From contig WPIO01000097.1 of assembly GCA_009760855.2 (NCBI GenBank), positions 1,150,001 through 1,214,000 on the forward strand: a stretch of DNA of 64,000 nt. The letters are read 5' to 3'. The notes under the pieces were generated by a model that saw only the letters and a list, made by a program, of their open reading frames with translations, was not told the origin of the DNA and searched no databases. Both the position numbers and the translations under genes were made by a program. The DNA comes from Cristatella mucedo. Its lineage: Eukaryota > Bryozoa > Phylactolaemata > Cristatellidae. Shown one piece after another: positions 1-12,711 of this stretch. Each line of letters starts with the position of its first letter. Position 1 is the first letter of the stretch.

Positions 1-870
1 GAGGTCGACGACCGTCCGACTTGGCCGACGAGGTCATCGCGCGCGCGCGAAATACAGCCAACCCCCGGCCTTACCCCCAGCCTTACGAAATAGATGAGGA
101 CCGGAAAATCTGTCGTAAGTCAAATTTTCGTAAGTCGAGAATGGTGTGTGATACGTTCTACTATGATCCGTTCTGAAGAAGTCAGAAAGGGAAACAAATT
201 GAATTTTTTAATACAAATAGATAACAAATAAGACATAAATAAAAAGAAGAAAATAGGATTATATTTACATACCATCAATATGGAGTTACGCAAGTAAGTG
301 AGAGCCCTCGTTACCCACCATGCATAGCTGTCAGACAGCGTTTCCTCCACACTGCTTGCGGCGCTGTCACATCTACTGACCCCGCATGGATTTTAAAAGT
401 TTTATTGGATACATTAAAATTTTTGCGTGACTACGGCCGACATTGAACGACAAATCGACCGGAAGCGTTCTTTTATTTACTTACTAATGTCGACTCTCGG
501 GAGTGCAGCAGGAGCATTCTAGAGCTGCGACGAGGTTCCCTGGTGCTCGCTCGCGCGCTCCCGTACTGCTCCTTAACTGCTCCTTAACTCATGAAGTTCG
601 CAGGCAACTTTCCCGAATCTCTACCTTAGGTATAGGGCAAGCAGTAGATTGAGTTGCTTAAGTCGATTAGGCTGTTGATAAAGCGTTTGTGCACCCAATT
701 CCTCGTAAATTGCAGGCTTTGCAGCAGAGCGGATCGAAAGGGATGCTTCCGTAAAATGTTTACCGATATAGTCGCAATCTTTGAAACGAGCACGATACGA
801 CTGCTAAGTGTCCTTAATAGTTATCTAAACCTCCCGACAGCAAATTCTACAAACGGGCAGAATATAGCAG
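1..870. other. no recognisable gene
   Basis: Mixed-composition sequence with a short alternating GC patch at about 38-48. The open frame at 654-941 (95 codons, +) has no recognisable domain and ends inside the palindrome at 931-990, so I do not call it a gene. No splice-consistent exon pair or repeat family was recognised here. Confidence 0.4.
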
Positions 871-897
871 TGGCTAATGCGCCTGGGTCATTAGCCA
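871..897. repeat. short hairpin, 9-bp stem
   Basis: TGGCTAATG at 871-879 is the exact reverse complement of CATTAGCCA at 889-897, with a 9-base spacer. It lies 34 bases before a much longer palindrome at 931-990. Function is unknown. A 9-bp stem alone could be chance. Confidence 0.5.
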
Positions 898-930
898 CAA
901 GCACAGCATTCGCAACGGTGCAAGCCATCG

Positions 931-990
931 CAGACGTGTGAATCGTACCGGCGAAGCTCGCCAGCTTCGCCGGTACGAGTCACACGTCTG
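931..990. repeat. 60-bp near-perfect palindrome
   Basis: The arms are 931-958 and 963-990, 28 bp each, separated by the 4-base spacer CGCC. Reverse-complementing the right arm reproduces the left arm with one mismatch (A at 941 against the C expected). Such a palindrome can extrude as a cruciform or fold as an RNA hairpin. The flanks do not continue the symmetry, and the 10-mer TGAAGCGATG is repeated in tandem immediately 3'. It could be the footprint of a small inverted-repeat transposon, a fold-back mutation, or an assembly artefact. Confidence 0.9.
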
Positions 991-1094
991 TGAAGCGATG
1001 TGAAGCGATGCTAGCGAGTCGCACATGCTGCCCCAGACGGTCACGGAACATGGCAGCAGTCAACAGGGTCCGAATCTTAAAGTAAAGATCGATT

Positions 1095-1245
1095 GATTTA
1101 AAAAGCCTCATTTATGTAGCGGTAGCGGTGAAAGAGCCTTGACGGCCGCTCTCAGTTGGCAATAAAGGGATGCCTGCTGTCGGACTCGAATCCATGAACC
1201 CACGAACCCATGAGCCCATCCATGGTCGTGAAGTGTGAGCGCCTT
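1095..1245 (-). mobile_element. degenerate SINE2 copy
   Basis: Read on the - strand, this segment has the SINE2 order seen at 36041-36215: a tRNA-like promoter part, a GGATTCGAGTCC box-B-like motif, then a middle part and an end resembling the AGAGGCTGTTAAATCAGC tail. It is diverged and its ends are approximate. Confidence 0.5.
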
Positions 1246-1249
1246 ACAC

Positions 1250-2110
1250 AAGGACTAAGATACCACAGTAAAAGCGTAGAGAAATCTATTTAAAGGCCAA
1301 AGAAATGTGCAATTGCGCAGCAATAGGCCGATGGTTCGCAAGTTATTTTTAGTCGCTGTGTGCAACTCCCCGGAAGTGTCAGGCTGAGCGGCTTGATGCC
1401 TGGGACTGAGCAAATACGACATGGCCACGGTCTGCTTCGGGTCATCTTGTGAAAGCAGACCTAAATGAACGTTTCGTTACGACGAACTCATATTGCCCTA
1501 TGTTTTCACGAGACCTTGGGGTCTTACAATAAAGGTCTACAGAGTTTTCTGCACCGGCCAGCTATCTTGAGACGGTGGAGGGTATGTCAGTCTATCGTTG
1601 ATTGTAAGATGTATCAATGGTGCGCTTGGACTTCGATATGCAAACACCTCCAACAGATATAATCACTGCATGTTTCCGAGACTACCATGAATCGTGCCTT
1701 TCTGAAGTATCCCATGGGGTCTCAGGACCAGACCTCGCACCACAGTGGTGGTTGACGTATGGGCTCTCAAAAAGTATCCCGCAAACAGCAACAGGTGAAA
1801 AACCAAACGAAAATCCCTAGTCTAATATGCGGTACAAACTTTGTGGGAATGTCTTGCCAAATTAATCTTCTGCTTCTTGCCGTCCTAGCCCGACCCATCT
1901 CTACGACGGCAAATACGCAAATCCAGTGGCCGAGAAACATGTGCATGTCAACAAAGCGATTAGATTATGACACTGCTCGCGATAAATAGCGGTTCCTGGT
2001 TCATAATGGATGGGAATCGGATAGACCGAATAAGAAGCCCAATGCAGGAGAAAGTCAGTACGCTAAACTTTGGCCTTCGAAGTCGGTCGCACCCTCTGGC
2101 TGATACTATA
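1250..2110. other. no recognisable gene
   Basis: The open frames here are short (up to 76 codons), overlap in different frames and show no domain. No repeat family was recognised until the LINE tail that starts near 2113. Confidence 0.35.
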
Positions 2111-2112
2111 TG

Positions 2113-2202
2113 TGTTTCCTTTGCAGCAAATGTAAATCGCCTAGAAAGAGATCGAGTTCTCTGAGGGCGCTTTATCAAGTGTATTATTGTTATTATTATT
2201 AT
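2113..2202 (+). mobile_element. tail-only L2 insertion
   Basis: About 90 bp that match only the extreme 3' end of the L2 family in this window: a CTTTGCAGCAAATG stretch, the stem-loop beginning CGCC and closing GGGCGC, TTTATCAAGT, and an ATT-type repeat. No RT sequence precedes it. It is therefore either an extremely 5'-truncated LINE insertion or a short non-autonomous element that uses the LINE tail. Confidence 0.7.
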
Positions 2203-2417
2203 ACAAGCTCGCCTCTCTGCGGATATGGAGTAGACTAGTCTATATTAGTGACGTGGACTCGTTACATTAAGGTTCGAGCACCCTCGATTGTTGCCGTCTT
2301 GATCTGCTACTATTGTCTTACCTGCGCCTGTATCGAGGCTTAATCAGGGACTCGCCCGGCCGTGCTTTGGAGCGTCAGGTTCACTGGTCGTTACGCGTCT
2401 GCAAGGACTCACACCGT

Positions 2418-2479
2418 TTCGAGAGCAATCGTATCGATGTATCGTATGATGTATCGATTCGAGAGCAATCGTATCGATG
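2418..2479 (+). repeat. 22-bp direct repeat, 40-bp period
   Basis: An identical 22-bp motif beginning TTCGAGAGCAATCG occurs at 2418-2439 and again at 2458-2479. The spacer repeats part of the same ATCGTAT/GATGTATCG words, so this looks like local slippage or duplication. No function is apparent. Confidence 0.75.
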
Positions 2480-2529
2480 CTTTTCCGTTCTCGATGATTA
2501 GCAGCTCTGAGCTGACCGCTTGTAGGCCA

Positions 2530-2625
2530 AAATGCACACTGGCGTGACTTTCCTCTGAGCTCCGGAGGTCGTGGGTTCAAGTCCCAAGGAAGGCAACGCA
2601 TACCATTTTTTCTTCCCTAATGCTA
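2530..2625 (+). mobile_element. tRNA-like SINE fragment
   Basis: The segment holds a box-B-like GTGGGTTCAAGTCCC near 2570 after a GC-rich arm. This is the arrangement of the tRNA-derived heads of the other SINEs in the window. The rest is too diverged to assign to SINE1 or SINE2, and a tRNA gene is unlikely because no full cloverleaf can be drawn. Confidence 0.35.
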
Positions 2626-2649
2626 CGGTATTCCTATAGGCCGTTAGAG

Positions 2650-3650
2650 TCATTAACATATGGCTGAAGTTTTGCTCTATACTTGATAAGGGACGCAAAA
2701 AACAACATGCGGAATCAGATAGTATCAGATGGATGGTCCAACATTGTAAGCAGGTCACAACTCGTCGGAAACCCTAAGCACCCGGCTGGAATCAGAGACC
2801 TTGCATTCTTAATTAGAGAGACCGTAACTAGACGTTTTTAAGGGCTCTTTAGCTGACTGCCTTTTCTGAAAAATGCACGATGCTTAGGGGTATTTTCTGA
2901 AGACTGCTTCCACAGTTCAGTTCAATCATCAAGTTCAGTTATTGTCTTAGATTAAGGGCTATTTATTGCAATAGCTAGCTAAATACATTTCTAGCTACTT
3001 AGTTCTCCAGACTGTGGCAACTCCGTTAAAGAAGGACTATCGAGAAAAGAAGGACCATCGAAAGTTAAAGAAGAATTATAAAAAAATTCCACAATTCTTG
3101 CGAAACAAAGACACTTTCCTTTGTGCTGCCAAATCGAGAATTGCATTGCCCCTTTTTTATTCTGCAGCTTCGATGCTCCTTACCTCCTCAGCTCCCCCCC
3201 CCGACTCAGATATTTTTCTCAGTGTTGTTTTTTTGTGTGTCTTAAGTATGTCGACTAGCTGGATTTAGTCAGCAATAGAAAGCTCCGCAGCACAACACTC
3301 ATTTAATCTGCATGGTTTTTCGCAGTAACTATAGAAGAAAAATTCACTGAGAAAGGATTTACAAAAAAGTTTATGGTACCCATGCCGTTGCCGGTGTCTA
3401 AGGTTAATGGCATTGTCGAATTTTGAGGCAGTGCGCTCTCTCACCAGTCTCTCATCTCGGGCCACAATCCCTTCGCTAAGACGCAGGCCCGCCAGTCTAC
3501 AGATCGGAATGGTTTCCGATTGGATGCGTGGCTTCTTCCATTTACTAGTCAGTCGAGGAGCAAAGCTGGCCACCATGGCATGTCGCCATAGTTGGATGTA
3601 CACACAAGCATGCAAGCAAGCAAACAGACGAACAAATAAACACATACGCT
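2650..3650. other. no recognisable gene
   Basis: AT-leaning sequence with no domain-bearing frame. The long open frames from about 3265 to 3757 on both strands owe much of their length to the CA-rich tract at 3600-3706 and are not called as genes. Confidence 0.35.
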
Positions 3651-3679
3651 CAAACACACACAAGCACTTACACAAACAG

Positions 3680-3705
<26 letters not shown>
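3680..3705. repeat. (CA)n microsatellite
   Basis: A pure CA dinucleotide run inside a longer CA-rich stretch. It produces the false Val/Cys-rich frames on the - strand and Thr/His-rich frames on the + strand. Confidence 0.9.
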
Positions 3706-3710
<5 letters not shown>

Positions 3711-4119
3711 CGTACACAACAGCAGAGGATCATGCACTCGTACACCAACGTAACTGAATATGGTTCATGTAACCTCCTACACACACACACACTAACTTAA
3801 GCAGCTTCAGTAGACTTCCTTATCACTTACAGACACAACTATACACAATCTATTAACAGACTAAGTATGGAAATCGAATCTAGGAAGATCTACAGAAATA
3901 CCACATAGGCATGCACTCCCAACGATCACCTTAACCTTGATCACGCAAACATAGCCATAGTTCAGGTTTTTAATTCTTCACTGAATAAATGTTCAGTTCC
4001 AAAGTCTTTGAAATCGGCCAATGATCAAAGATACTTGAAAAGGCTGGATTGGACTCTAGAAAATTATCGTCCACTTTCCATTTGTATTGCTGTGCAAGAT
4101 TCTTGAGAATATTTTTATG

Positions 4120-5300
<1,181 letters not shown>

Positions 5301-5319
5301 GTCGTCTGTAACTTCATAA

Positions 5320-5825
5320 GGCCACAACGACTATGTTGGTGTTACGTAGACAATTTTGTATAGCTCACGCACAGCCTAAGCAGCTTTCGGTACGCATTTG
5401 GTAGCCAACAGACTTCATCTCACGAAACAAAGAGAAAGTGGGAAGCGTAGCTGAGTCAGGAGAGCAGTTGAGGTAGTGAGTAGCATGGAAGTAGCAGCCA
5501 AGGACCGCTTGAAAGCACATGCCATAGCCGGCAGCAGGAGAGTAGTTGTCGTTGTGTAAGAATCGTGGAAGTGAGTTTCACAGTCTAGCATCTGCAGAGC
5601 TAAAGCTTCTGTCGCCAACGGTCTTTAAGTGGAGGTATTGGACAGCTAATTTCTTGTCTATATAGGACCTGAGGGAACGAGAAGGCTGAAACTGATGCAG
5701 CAGTGTAACTAGGTATGAAGGAGCATAACCATGGCGGGCTTTGTGGGTCAGCATAAGAACTTTGCCTTGTATCCGTCGATCGACCGGTAGCCATCCAAGC
5801 TCTTTCGCCAAGGGGACACATGGTC
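5320..5825 (-). mobile_element. family B LINE, 3' part
   Basis: On the - strand the frame ending near 5578 reads LGWLPVDRRI, then APSYL, LLHQFQPSRSLRS and VGDRSFSSA. This is the C-terminal RT region of an L2/CR1-type LINE that differs from the main L2 family here. Sister copies lie at 18.7-19.8 kb (-), 32.2-32.8 kb (-), 32.82-32.94 kb (+) and 59.7-60.2 kb (+). The copy is 5'-truncated and broken by stops, so it is inactive. Confidence 0.75.
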
Positions 5826-5829
5826 TACC

Positions 5830-6380
5830 CTCAGAGATTTAAAAACCATTCTTGCAGCCATATTCATAGCCATCTGCAGTGGCCTGGTTGCTTTTTCTGA
5901 AGCCCAGCCAAAAGGGAATTACAATAATCTAGCCGAGACCGAACGAAGGGGCCAATTAAATTCTTATATCTAAGATCGAACGTGATGGCGTGACATCTAA
6001 ATGCTTACCGCTTCAGGCTGTGTCCCCATGTGTCTGGGCCTCGTAAACACGTGGGCTTCGGCGTTAGCTTTATAGACTGTTAGTAACCTCTCTAATCATA
6101 ATGATCACGCGCACCTATTATCACTTCACTATCGTCGTCCAAATGCATTACTTGTAGCGGTTGCTGTTTCCATTGTCTGTAAATAGAGCATTTCCAAAGA
6201 AGGCCCTACCCGTAGAAACCCAACCGCAGTGGCTACACGCCGAGCTGGTTATCCTTTGGTATTCCGAGCAATTTGTCATGCCGCCCGGCACAATCTTCCT
6301 CTAGCGCTGCTGTGAACCACCCTAACTTTGTGGTAATCAGGTCTGCTATAACCCCGGCGGTCCATATTAACGTGTGCCTT
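5830..6380. other. LINE-flank sequence, no gene called
   Basis: No domain-bearing frame. The stretch before 6380 may include the degraded 5' end of the L2 copy that starts just downstream. Confidence 0.3.
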
Positions 6381-8790
6381 CGAAATTCTCACTCAAATGT
6401 GTAGTAAAACCACTAATAATGGTTGACATGATTATTGCTGACAATCTCGACCTGTTTTTGCTGATCGAGACTTGGCTGAAATTGACAAACAATCCAACTA
6501 TACCTGATGTCACCCGCCAGGGTTTTTCTTCTTTCCTACCCATAGATCAATAAAAACTGGTGGGTAATCGCTATTTTCGCACGTTTCTCTCTTAGTTTCA
6601 ATCCGTTTGCCCCTCAAATTGATCTTTCGAAAATCTTGTTTTGAGTTCCTCCGACAAAAAAGCTGCTAATGGTGGCAGTAATCACCCTCAATAATCAAAT
6701 CCTTTATCTCAGATTTTTCAGATCAAATTTCTATTCTGGGTTCAAGTAAATCGATCTTTCTTCGTTAAGGGTGATTTAAATTGTTCATTTTTACAACTTA
6801 ACGGTCGTCTTAAATGCAAATTTTGTGCACTGACTGACTCACTTTCTCTTGTGGCTCATGTGCATGACCGAGCTCACCACGAGGGTCATCCACAATCGAT
6901 TAAAGATAAAAAGAGTCACACACACACACACTAGATCAAATACTCTCCCACAAGTGTATGCTATCATATAATTCCTCATTGTTATCAAATTCTGGTTATC
7001 TGACCACATGCGGATCTGATAATTCAGTCTACAGTGTGTGCCCTTCTCCCCATCCAAAATTATCTATGAGTCGCGTAACCTGAAGATCCTTAACATCGGA
7101 TGCTGTTCGAGTGAAAGCATCTTTTTCGCCTCTACTGCTCAATCTTCCTGCCGACCTGTCGTCATTAGTGGAATGCTACAAGATACTGACACTTCCTCAC
7201 ATGCTTAACGATTTTGCACCTCGGGCTAAGCCCTATAATGTGCACCTCACCAAGACGGCCTTTAGTTTACCTCAGTCATTAAACTAGCTAGACCTAATTA
7301 GCACAAGCTTGAGGAAGCATACAACAAATCAGGACTGACTTTCCATCGCCAGGCATACAAAGACTACTGTAAGACTTCTATACAAAATATTTTTGAATCA
7401 CATATGCACAACCCAAAAATGCTCATGTCTACAATCAACCATCTCCTTAATCGCTCCCAGGTTAGCGCCTAGCGAGAGATCCCTAAGGTGATGCAGCTCA
7501 TTTCTTACCTAGATTCTTTGTCAGCAAGATGGGCAATATCAGAGAGTCCATATCTGAGGTAGCAGCATCCCTTCTCGACTCCTGTCCCTCAATAGCAACA
7601 CCACTGGACTTACTTCCCTCAATTCCGTGAAGCCCCTCAATGCCTACATTCAAGGAGTCCACAGATGATCCCATCCAGAAATTCATATATTGGTCACGCC
7701 CCTGTGCTTTCAAAAGGGCTGCTGCTAGGCCACTAATTAAGAAAGCACAACTAGACATAAAGAAATTTAGCAGCTTCCAGCGAGTCTCTTTTCTACCGTT
7801 TCTATCAAAGACACTTGAATGAATTGTGGCTAACCAACCGAACTCTTAAATTAAAATTTTGAACATCGAAAGTAAAAACCAGTCCGGTTTTAGAGCTAAT
7901 CCCTCTACAGAGTCTGCAGTGATTTAGGTGTATAACGACCTTCTCAGAAATGCCGATTTAGGTAAAGGCTCTTTGCTTGTTTTGCTTGATTCTTCGGTAG
8001 CTTTTGATACTATTGATCACGAAGTCCTTCTCGGGCACCTCTCATCTCGCCTGGGTACCACTGACACTGCTCTGCAATCATTCAGATTCTACCTCTGTGG
8101 GATACTCTTGAGTATTGATATAAATGGACGGAGGTAACCAGAGGAACCACTGAATTTCGGGGTACCTCAGGGCTCTGTGCTTGGTCTACTTCTTTTCACT
8201 GTTTAAACTCTCCGTCTACCGATGTGTTCGACAGACACAGTAAAGGCTTTCACTTGTATGCAGATGGCACTTAGTTGTACCTTTGCTTCGATCCCTCCCA
8301 GCCCTCCAGCATGTCGAATTCTTTCAGCTCTCTTACTGCATGTTTTCCCCCCAGGTCTTAGCCCAGGGGTAAGGTTCTCGCTCGTCACGACCCGGGTCGT
8401 TGGTGTAAGTCCTGCAGTGGTCGATCCTTTATTGAGCACTACACATGGCAGTGATAGTCATGATGGCTCGTCGGCCGCTATATAAATGAGTTTGTTAAAT
8501 CAGTGTAACCTTAATTGCTGACATCATCGCACGGAAAGCAGAACACACACTTTAATTGAATGACAATAAAACAAACTTGCTCGTAAGGGGCAAACCCAGT
8601 GTGACTTGGAAATTGCGAAGCTTAACTCTCAAAATTGGCTCTGCCAGCATTATCCTTTTGCATCTATACGAATCTAGGTGTCCTGTTTCAAAGTGACTTT
8701 TCACTAGATGACCACATCAGCCCGACTTTCAAGTCGTCTGGAGATAGTGCATTTAGCTCGTATGATCCCAGTGGCTGGAATGATTTGAAT
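6380..8790 (+). mobile_element. decayed L2 LINE with endonuclease and RT remnants
   Basis: This is the oldest-looking but longest + strand L2 copy. Near 6430-6540 one frame gives LDLFLLIETWLKLT and IPDVTRQGF, the start of an APE-type endonuclease domain. Near 7290-7460 another gives FHRQAYKDYC and MLMSTINHLLNRSQ from the linker before RT. RT itself follows at 7920-8200 (LLVLLDSSVAFDTIDHEVLL, then VPQGSVLG in a shifted frame). The thumb region continues to about 8790. Many stops and frameshifts make it inactive. A SINE2 copy interrupts it at about 8345-8510. Confidence 0.8.
8345..8510 (+). mobile_element. degenerate SINE2 inserted in L2
   Basis: The segment has the SINE2 order: a GGTAAGGTTCTCGCT-like box A area, ACGACCCGGGTCGT, a box-B-like part, CAGTGGTCGATCCTTTAT, and a tail GTTTGTTAAATCAG. 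LINE RT sequence resumes on its right (the LNDNKTNLLV coding stretch near 8555-8585). The SINE therefore entered the LINE and is younger. Confidence 0.6.
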
Positions 8791-9440
8791 CAGATAAGCG
8801 GGTGGTACGGTGCTTAGCCTGGTGGGGGAGTAGGGCCTGATAGTTAGCCCTGAGCCAGAGATAAAAGTGACCTAAAAGTGATCGACAAAACCTTGACGTC
8901 GATACTCTCCTTGACTGGGAGCCAGCGCAGCTCGGCTACAATTACTGTGACGTGGCTTTTGCGACACTCATAGCAGGCAAGCCTAGCTGCAGAGTTTTGC
9001 ACCAAATGTAGCGCCTGATTACACAGGTCGGTATACCAGCAAGTTGTGAGTTACAGAAGTCGAGACACGATGTCTCAGATGCATGGACCAATTCAGATGC
9101 AGTTTCCCTTTCTAAGCAAGCCTGAACTTTAGCTATGTAATGTAGCCAAAAGTAGGCAGATGTGACTGTGGAGTTAACGTGGTCGTCTAGTGAAAGGAGG
9201 GCCTTCTTTGGAACAGGTCACATTGATTTCGTGCAGATGCAACCGGTGATATGCTGGTAGAGCCGATTTTGAGCGTCAAGTTTTTCAAGTTTTGAATCAC
9301 ACTTGGTTTGGCCATAACTACTAAGTCAGTTTCATTGCCACTCAATCTAAGAAAGTTTGCTGCCATCCACGTGCTGATGTCAACAATAAATGCACCCGCG
9401 AGTGCGTGCAATTTCGCCAAGTGGCAACTCCGTAAAAGCA
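8790..9440 (-). mobile_element. L2 fragment, inverted against the preceding copy
   Basis: On the - strand this covers the RT thumb and the motif LRLSGNETDLVVMAKPSVIQ near 9290-9350, equivalent to LKLNDDKTNLLVMGKPSVIQ in better copies. It abuts the + strand L2 copy at about 8790 without a tail between them, so the junction is a rearrangement or a twin-priming-type inversion. Confidence 0.65.
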
Positions 9441-9850
9441 GCACGATGATATGCAGTCGGTCGGATCGTTAGAGAGCATTTATCCAGGGTGCAAGTAGTC
9501 TTTAAGCGTCTACGTATGGAGGCGAAATCGGGTGCTAGCTGTCGTGGTCGTGAATAGGCTGACTGGGGGGCGGGGGTGAATAAGCTGACTGGGGGGGGCG
9601 GGCAGGGGGGGAGAATGCGGCGAGGACGAGGAGCACGAGGAGAGCGAGTCTGTCCGACTGATTTCACGGAAGCTACAAAAGGGATACAGTGACCTTGCCT
9701 AGGCGTCATCCAACGTCAGAGGGCTGGATTAGCCAAAAGTGATTGGTCGAAGCCCACGCTTAACGCTGAGGGAGACTGGTGGATGGCTGCAAATCTACTT
9801 TACCTGGTAGTACGGTTTTCGGTCGCGGGTACGGCTGAAGAATCTGCATT
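9440..9850. other. G-rich unexplained segment
   Basis: Contains G tracts at about 9566-9612, in a repeated CTGACTGGGGGG context. No coding domain. Confidence 0.4.
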
Positions 9851-9851
9851 C

Positions 9852-9996
9852 CGGTCTGGTCCAGCGGTTAAGGTGCTCGCCCCCCCCCCCGACCAAGGTC
9901 TGGCTGAGGTCGTGGGCTCGAGCCCGGAGGCATACGTGAAGCGCCTGAATAGAGATTAAGCTCTCTTGGGGCGCTATGCAAACGAATTATATACAT
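9852..9996 (+). mobile_element. SINE1 copy 1 (tRNA-derived, L2-like tail)
   Basis: The head resembles a class II (Leu/Ser-type) tRNA: TCCAGCGGTTAAGGTGCTCG as an A-box region and GTGGGCTCGAGCCC as a B-box region, the internal RNA polymerase III promoter elements. The body ends in GCGCCTGAATAGAGATTAAG followed by CTCTCTTGGGGCGC, the same stem-loop as the L2 tail. The copy is followed by an AT-rich stretch. Mobilisation by the L2 machinery is inferred from the shared tail. Confidence 0.8.
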
Positions 9997-9999
9997 ATT

Positions 10000-12140
10000 T
10001 ATATATTTTTACCCTGTGGTCAGTCGCCCCTAAAAAACCGCGACTCTTGTTGGTCTGACTGCGCCTCAGGCGACAAAGCGTAGCGTCGTCGCACGAAAGG
10101 AGGTGCGCCGGTACGAGGACTTGGCTGACCAGCGGAGGAGTAAGGTGTGGAGACATGAGCTTTGGGCCGCGGATGTGGGCGCGTGCTCGGTGTTATTTTG
10201 GTTGATCGGCTACCTCTTTCCATAGACGTAGTCGTTCCTAGGGTAAATGCTGTAGCTCTAGGAGCTGTCTTGCGAAAGTAGTAAGTGCAGCTGCAGTAGG
10301 TAGTATTGGGATATGATCGCAATAGGCCGGATTATCGCACGGAGGATTAGTGGGCGGTCCGATCGATAACGAGCAAATAATGGAGTCGCGGCCCCGCAAA
10401 ATGGGGAGAAGGCTCCAGCCGGTGACGAGTGAACGTAATCTGCTCTCTCCGGCAGCTTGCCGACTCAAACGGTGGGCTTCTCCCAGCGCAATGGCGCGTC
10501 TCATAAAGAGCTGCCGGCAAAAAGCATCGCTCGCTCACAGTGGCTACTGAGTCGGGCTTTTTCTTAATGGCCAGTAAAGGTAAATCCTTGCTGTATCAGT
10601 CTGTCGTTGACGCTGGTCTTAATTGTGGGCTGCCGCTCGATTTTTGCGCATTGTCTGCATGTTGGATAGGCCTCAGCGGTCCAAGGTATCCGGTTGATCA
10701 GCTATTGGCCCGGCCGCGATTAAGAGCACTCCAGTTGCTCGGGTCAAAACTCCTCGTAGCCTCGGTTTGCAGATGATTAACGGATGACATGCTTCTAGTG
10801 GGAGATACGTCGTATGACTGAGCTTTCTTCATTTCGTGTTTTTTCATTCCTCATCAGCGTCAGGGCAACCTCTCTCTTCCGCTCGGAGGCTGGCCAGGAA
10901 ACTTACCAGGAGGCTAGAAAACTTGCTACTGCCGATCAAATTAACGATCCTCATTGAAGCCACGCACCACAGGTCACGATACATGCTGTTTCTACTAGTC
11001 ACAATTGAGGAGCCGGCCAATAACTAGAGAGACTGCCGTAATCATGTATGGCGTTGGCTGGCGTTCGAGCGCCCGGCATGTTGGTGCTCGACTGTAATAA
11101 ATCAGGTAGGTCGTGCCGCGAATGACCCGAGGCGAGAAAACTTGGAATGACCTTTCTGCGGCCTTCAGTGGCGACCAAGCGGGCGGGTCTGACCGTCGAT
11201 TCGTCTGTCGCAAAAGGAGAGCATATTATACTAGGATGAGCTTCACCTTGTTAATTCAGCTGGAAGTATAATTGCAATAGTACCCCCAATTACTATGCTC
11301 GTCCGTTTTATTTCTAGCAGTCGCAGCTGTACTCAATAGCCAATAAGGAGGAACTGTTGAGGGGGCGCTAGTAGCTGTCGAGACTAAACGTATGAAAGCA
11401 ACTGGAATAGATAGATAGCTGTAAACTCCCCGTCAACTATTGGCTACTCGTTTCAGCCAATCGCCGCGCAGCCGAAAACCCACCGACTGCTCGAGCAGAA
11501 CAGTATGCCGTCGGCTACTGACCGGAGCCAATCGACGCATAGTCCGACATTCGTGTCTGTGGTGCGGCGCGTACAACTTGCAAAAGATGGTCTTGAAAAC
11601 CAATCTGATGAGACAGAATGCCGAACCTTCAATAGTATCGCTGGCAAGTCGGCATTCAGGTAAGAGGTTTGCAGCGGTGGCCGCGTTCGTTGCTTCTCAC
11701 GGCTACATCGTCAGAACAAACGGTAACCCGGCGCTCGACCTATTTACGGCCAAAGCACGACAATGACGCCTCGGACAAGGCGGCAGCTAGGAAACTGGCG
11801 AAACCCAAGCAGCTGGCCGACGAGTTTTTCAGAAAGGGCAGACACGTCTTGCAATGCGCCTTGTGCGGCTAGACTCACGTGACATGGCACCCTGCCAAAG
11901 CGTCCGAACCCTACCTTTGCGAGTCGGCTGCATTCGTCCGACGTTTGGGGCGCTAGGTAGCGGACCCGAGTGACACAAATTCGCCGGTTATTCACATGAC
12001 GGCCACGCGAGCTACCTGAAGTTCGGTCGGCCCTTCGGCGTAAAGCGAAAGGAGTCGTTGGTCGCCCGGATGCAAAGACAGCCATAACCTACCACGAGAG
12101 GGGGTTATAGAGTTAGGCGGTTAGACTATCTATCAGATCT
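10000..12140. other. no gene confidently called
   Basis: Mixed GC sequence with many overlapping short frames. The phrase FLMASKGKSLLYQ (10560-10600, +) looks superficially like a helicase P-loop but nothing supporting follows. The frame at 11669-11872 ends in RHVLQCALCG, a possible zinc-ligand pair, but stops at once. No splice-consistent structure was found. Confidence 0.35.
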
Positions 12141-12146
12141 ACTCCT

Positions 12147-12596
12147 CCACCAGGCCAAGTCGTATCACCCGCTTTTCGGAATCTAAAAGTTTACCAAAAC
12201 CTCGTACAAACCTCAAATCCTTTGGAGACCGCGCATTTAGCTCGTATGCTCCCAAAGCCTGGAACTCACTCTCGACTTGCGTCACGACATCACCTGACTT
12301 GACCACATTTAAAAAGAAATTAGAAACGCACACCTATTTAAGACAGCATTTAGTGGGTCTCTGTGATTCGTTCTTTTTTATGCTTTTGCGTGCTGACACT
12401 GTGCATGCTGCCACTAACCACACTTGCATGCTGACCCTGTGCATGTCACCCCTAACCGTGTTACTCATGTTGTTTATCAAGAAAAATACCACTCACCATT
12501 TGATCGTCGTGTTTCCTTCGCATCAAATGTAAAACGCCTAGAAAGAGATTGAGTTTTCTGAGGGCACTATCTATCAAGTATATTATTATTATCAGA
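12147..12596 (+). mobile_element. L2 3' fragment with tail
   Basis: The + strand carries the RT C-terminal region (FGDRAFSSYAPKAWNS in broken frames at about 12215-12270), the 3' UTR with repeated GCATGCTGAC words, and the stem-loop plus ATT repeat at 12530-12594. It is 5'-truncated, and its stem is damaged (GCACT in place of GGCGC). Confidence 0.8.
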
Positions 12597-12711
12597 GAGG
12601 CCGCGTTTGATCGCTGGCTGTACCCAGCTGCCAATGTCGGAGCCCAACAGGGGGCCGACGGAGCACAGGTGCCTCTAGTACGGCTGAGCGATAGCGCAAG
12701 CGAGGTAGCGG

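Noticed and set aside
9852-9935. A functional tRNA gene
   Set aside because: A and B boxes are present but the intervening part does not fold into a cloverleaf, and the element continues into a LINE-type tail: it is a SINE.
10540-10776. RecQ-like helicase P-loop (MASKGKSLLYQ)
   Set aside because: Only one loose motif; no helicase motifs Ia to VI follow and the spacing is wrong.
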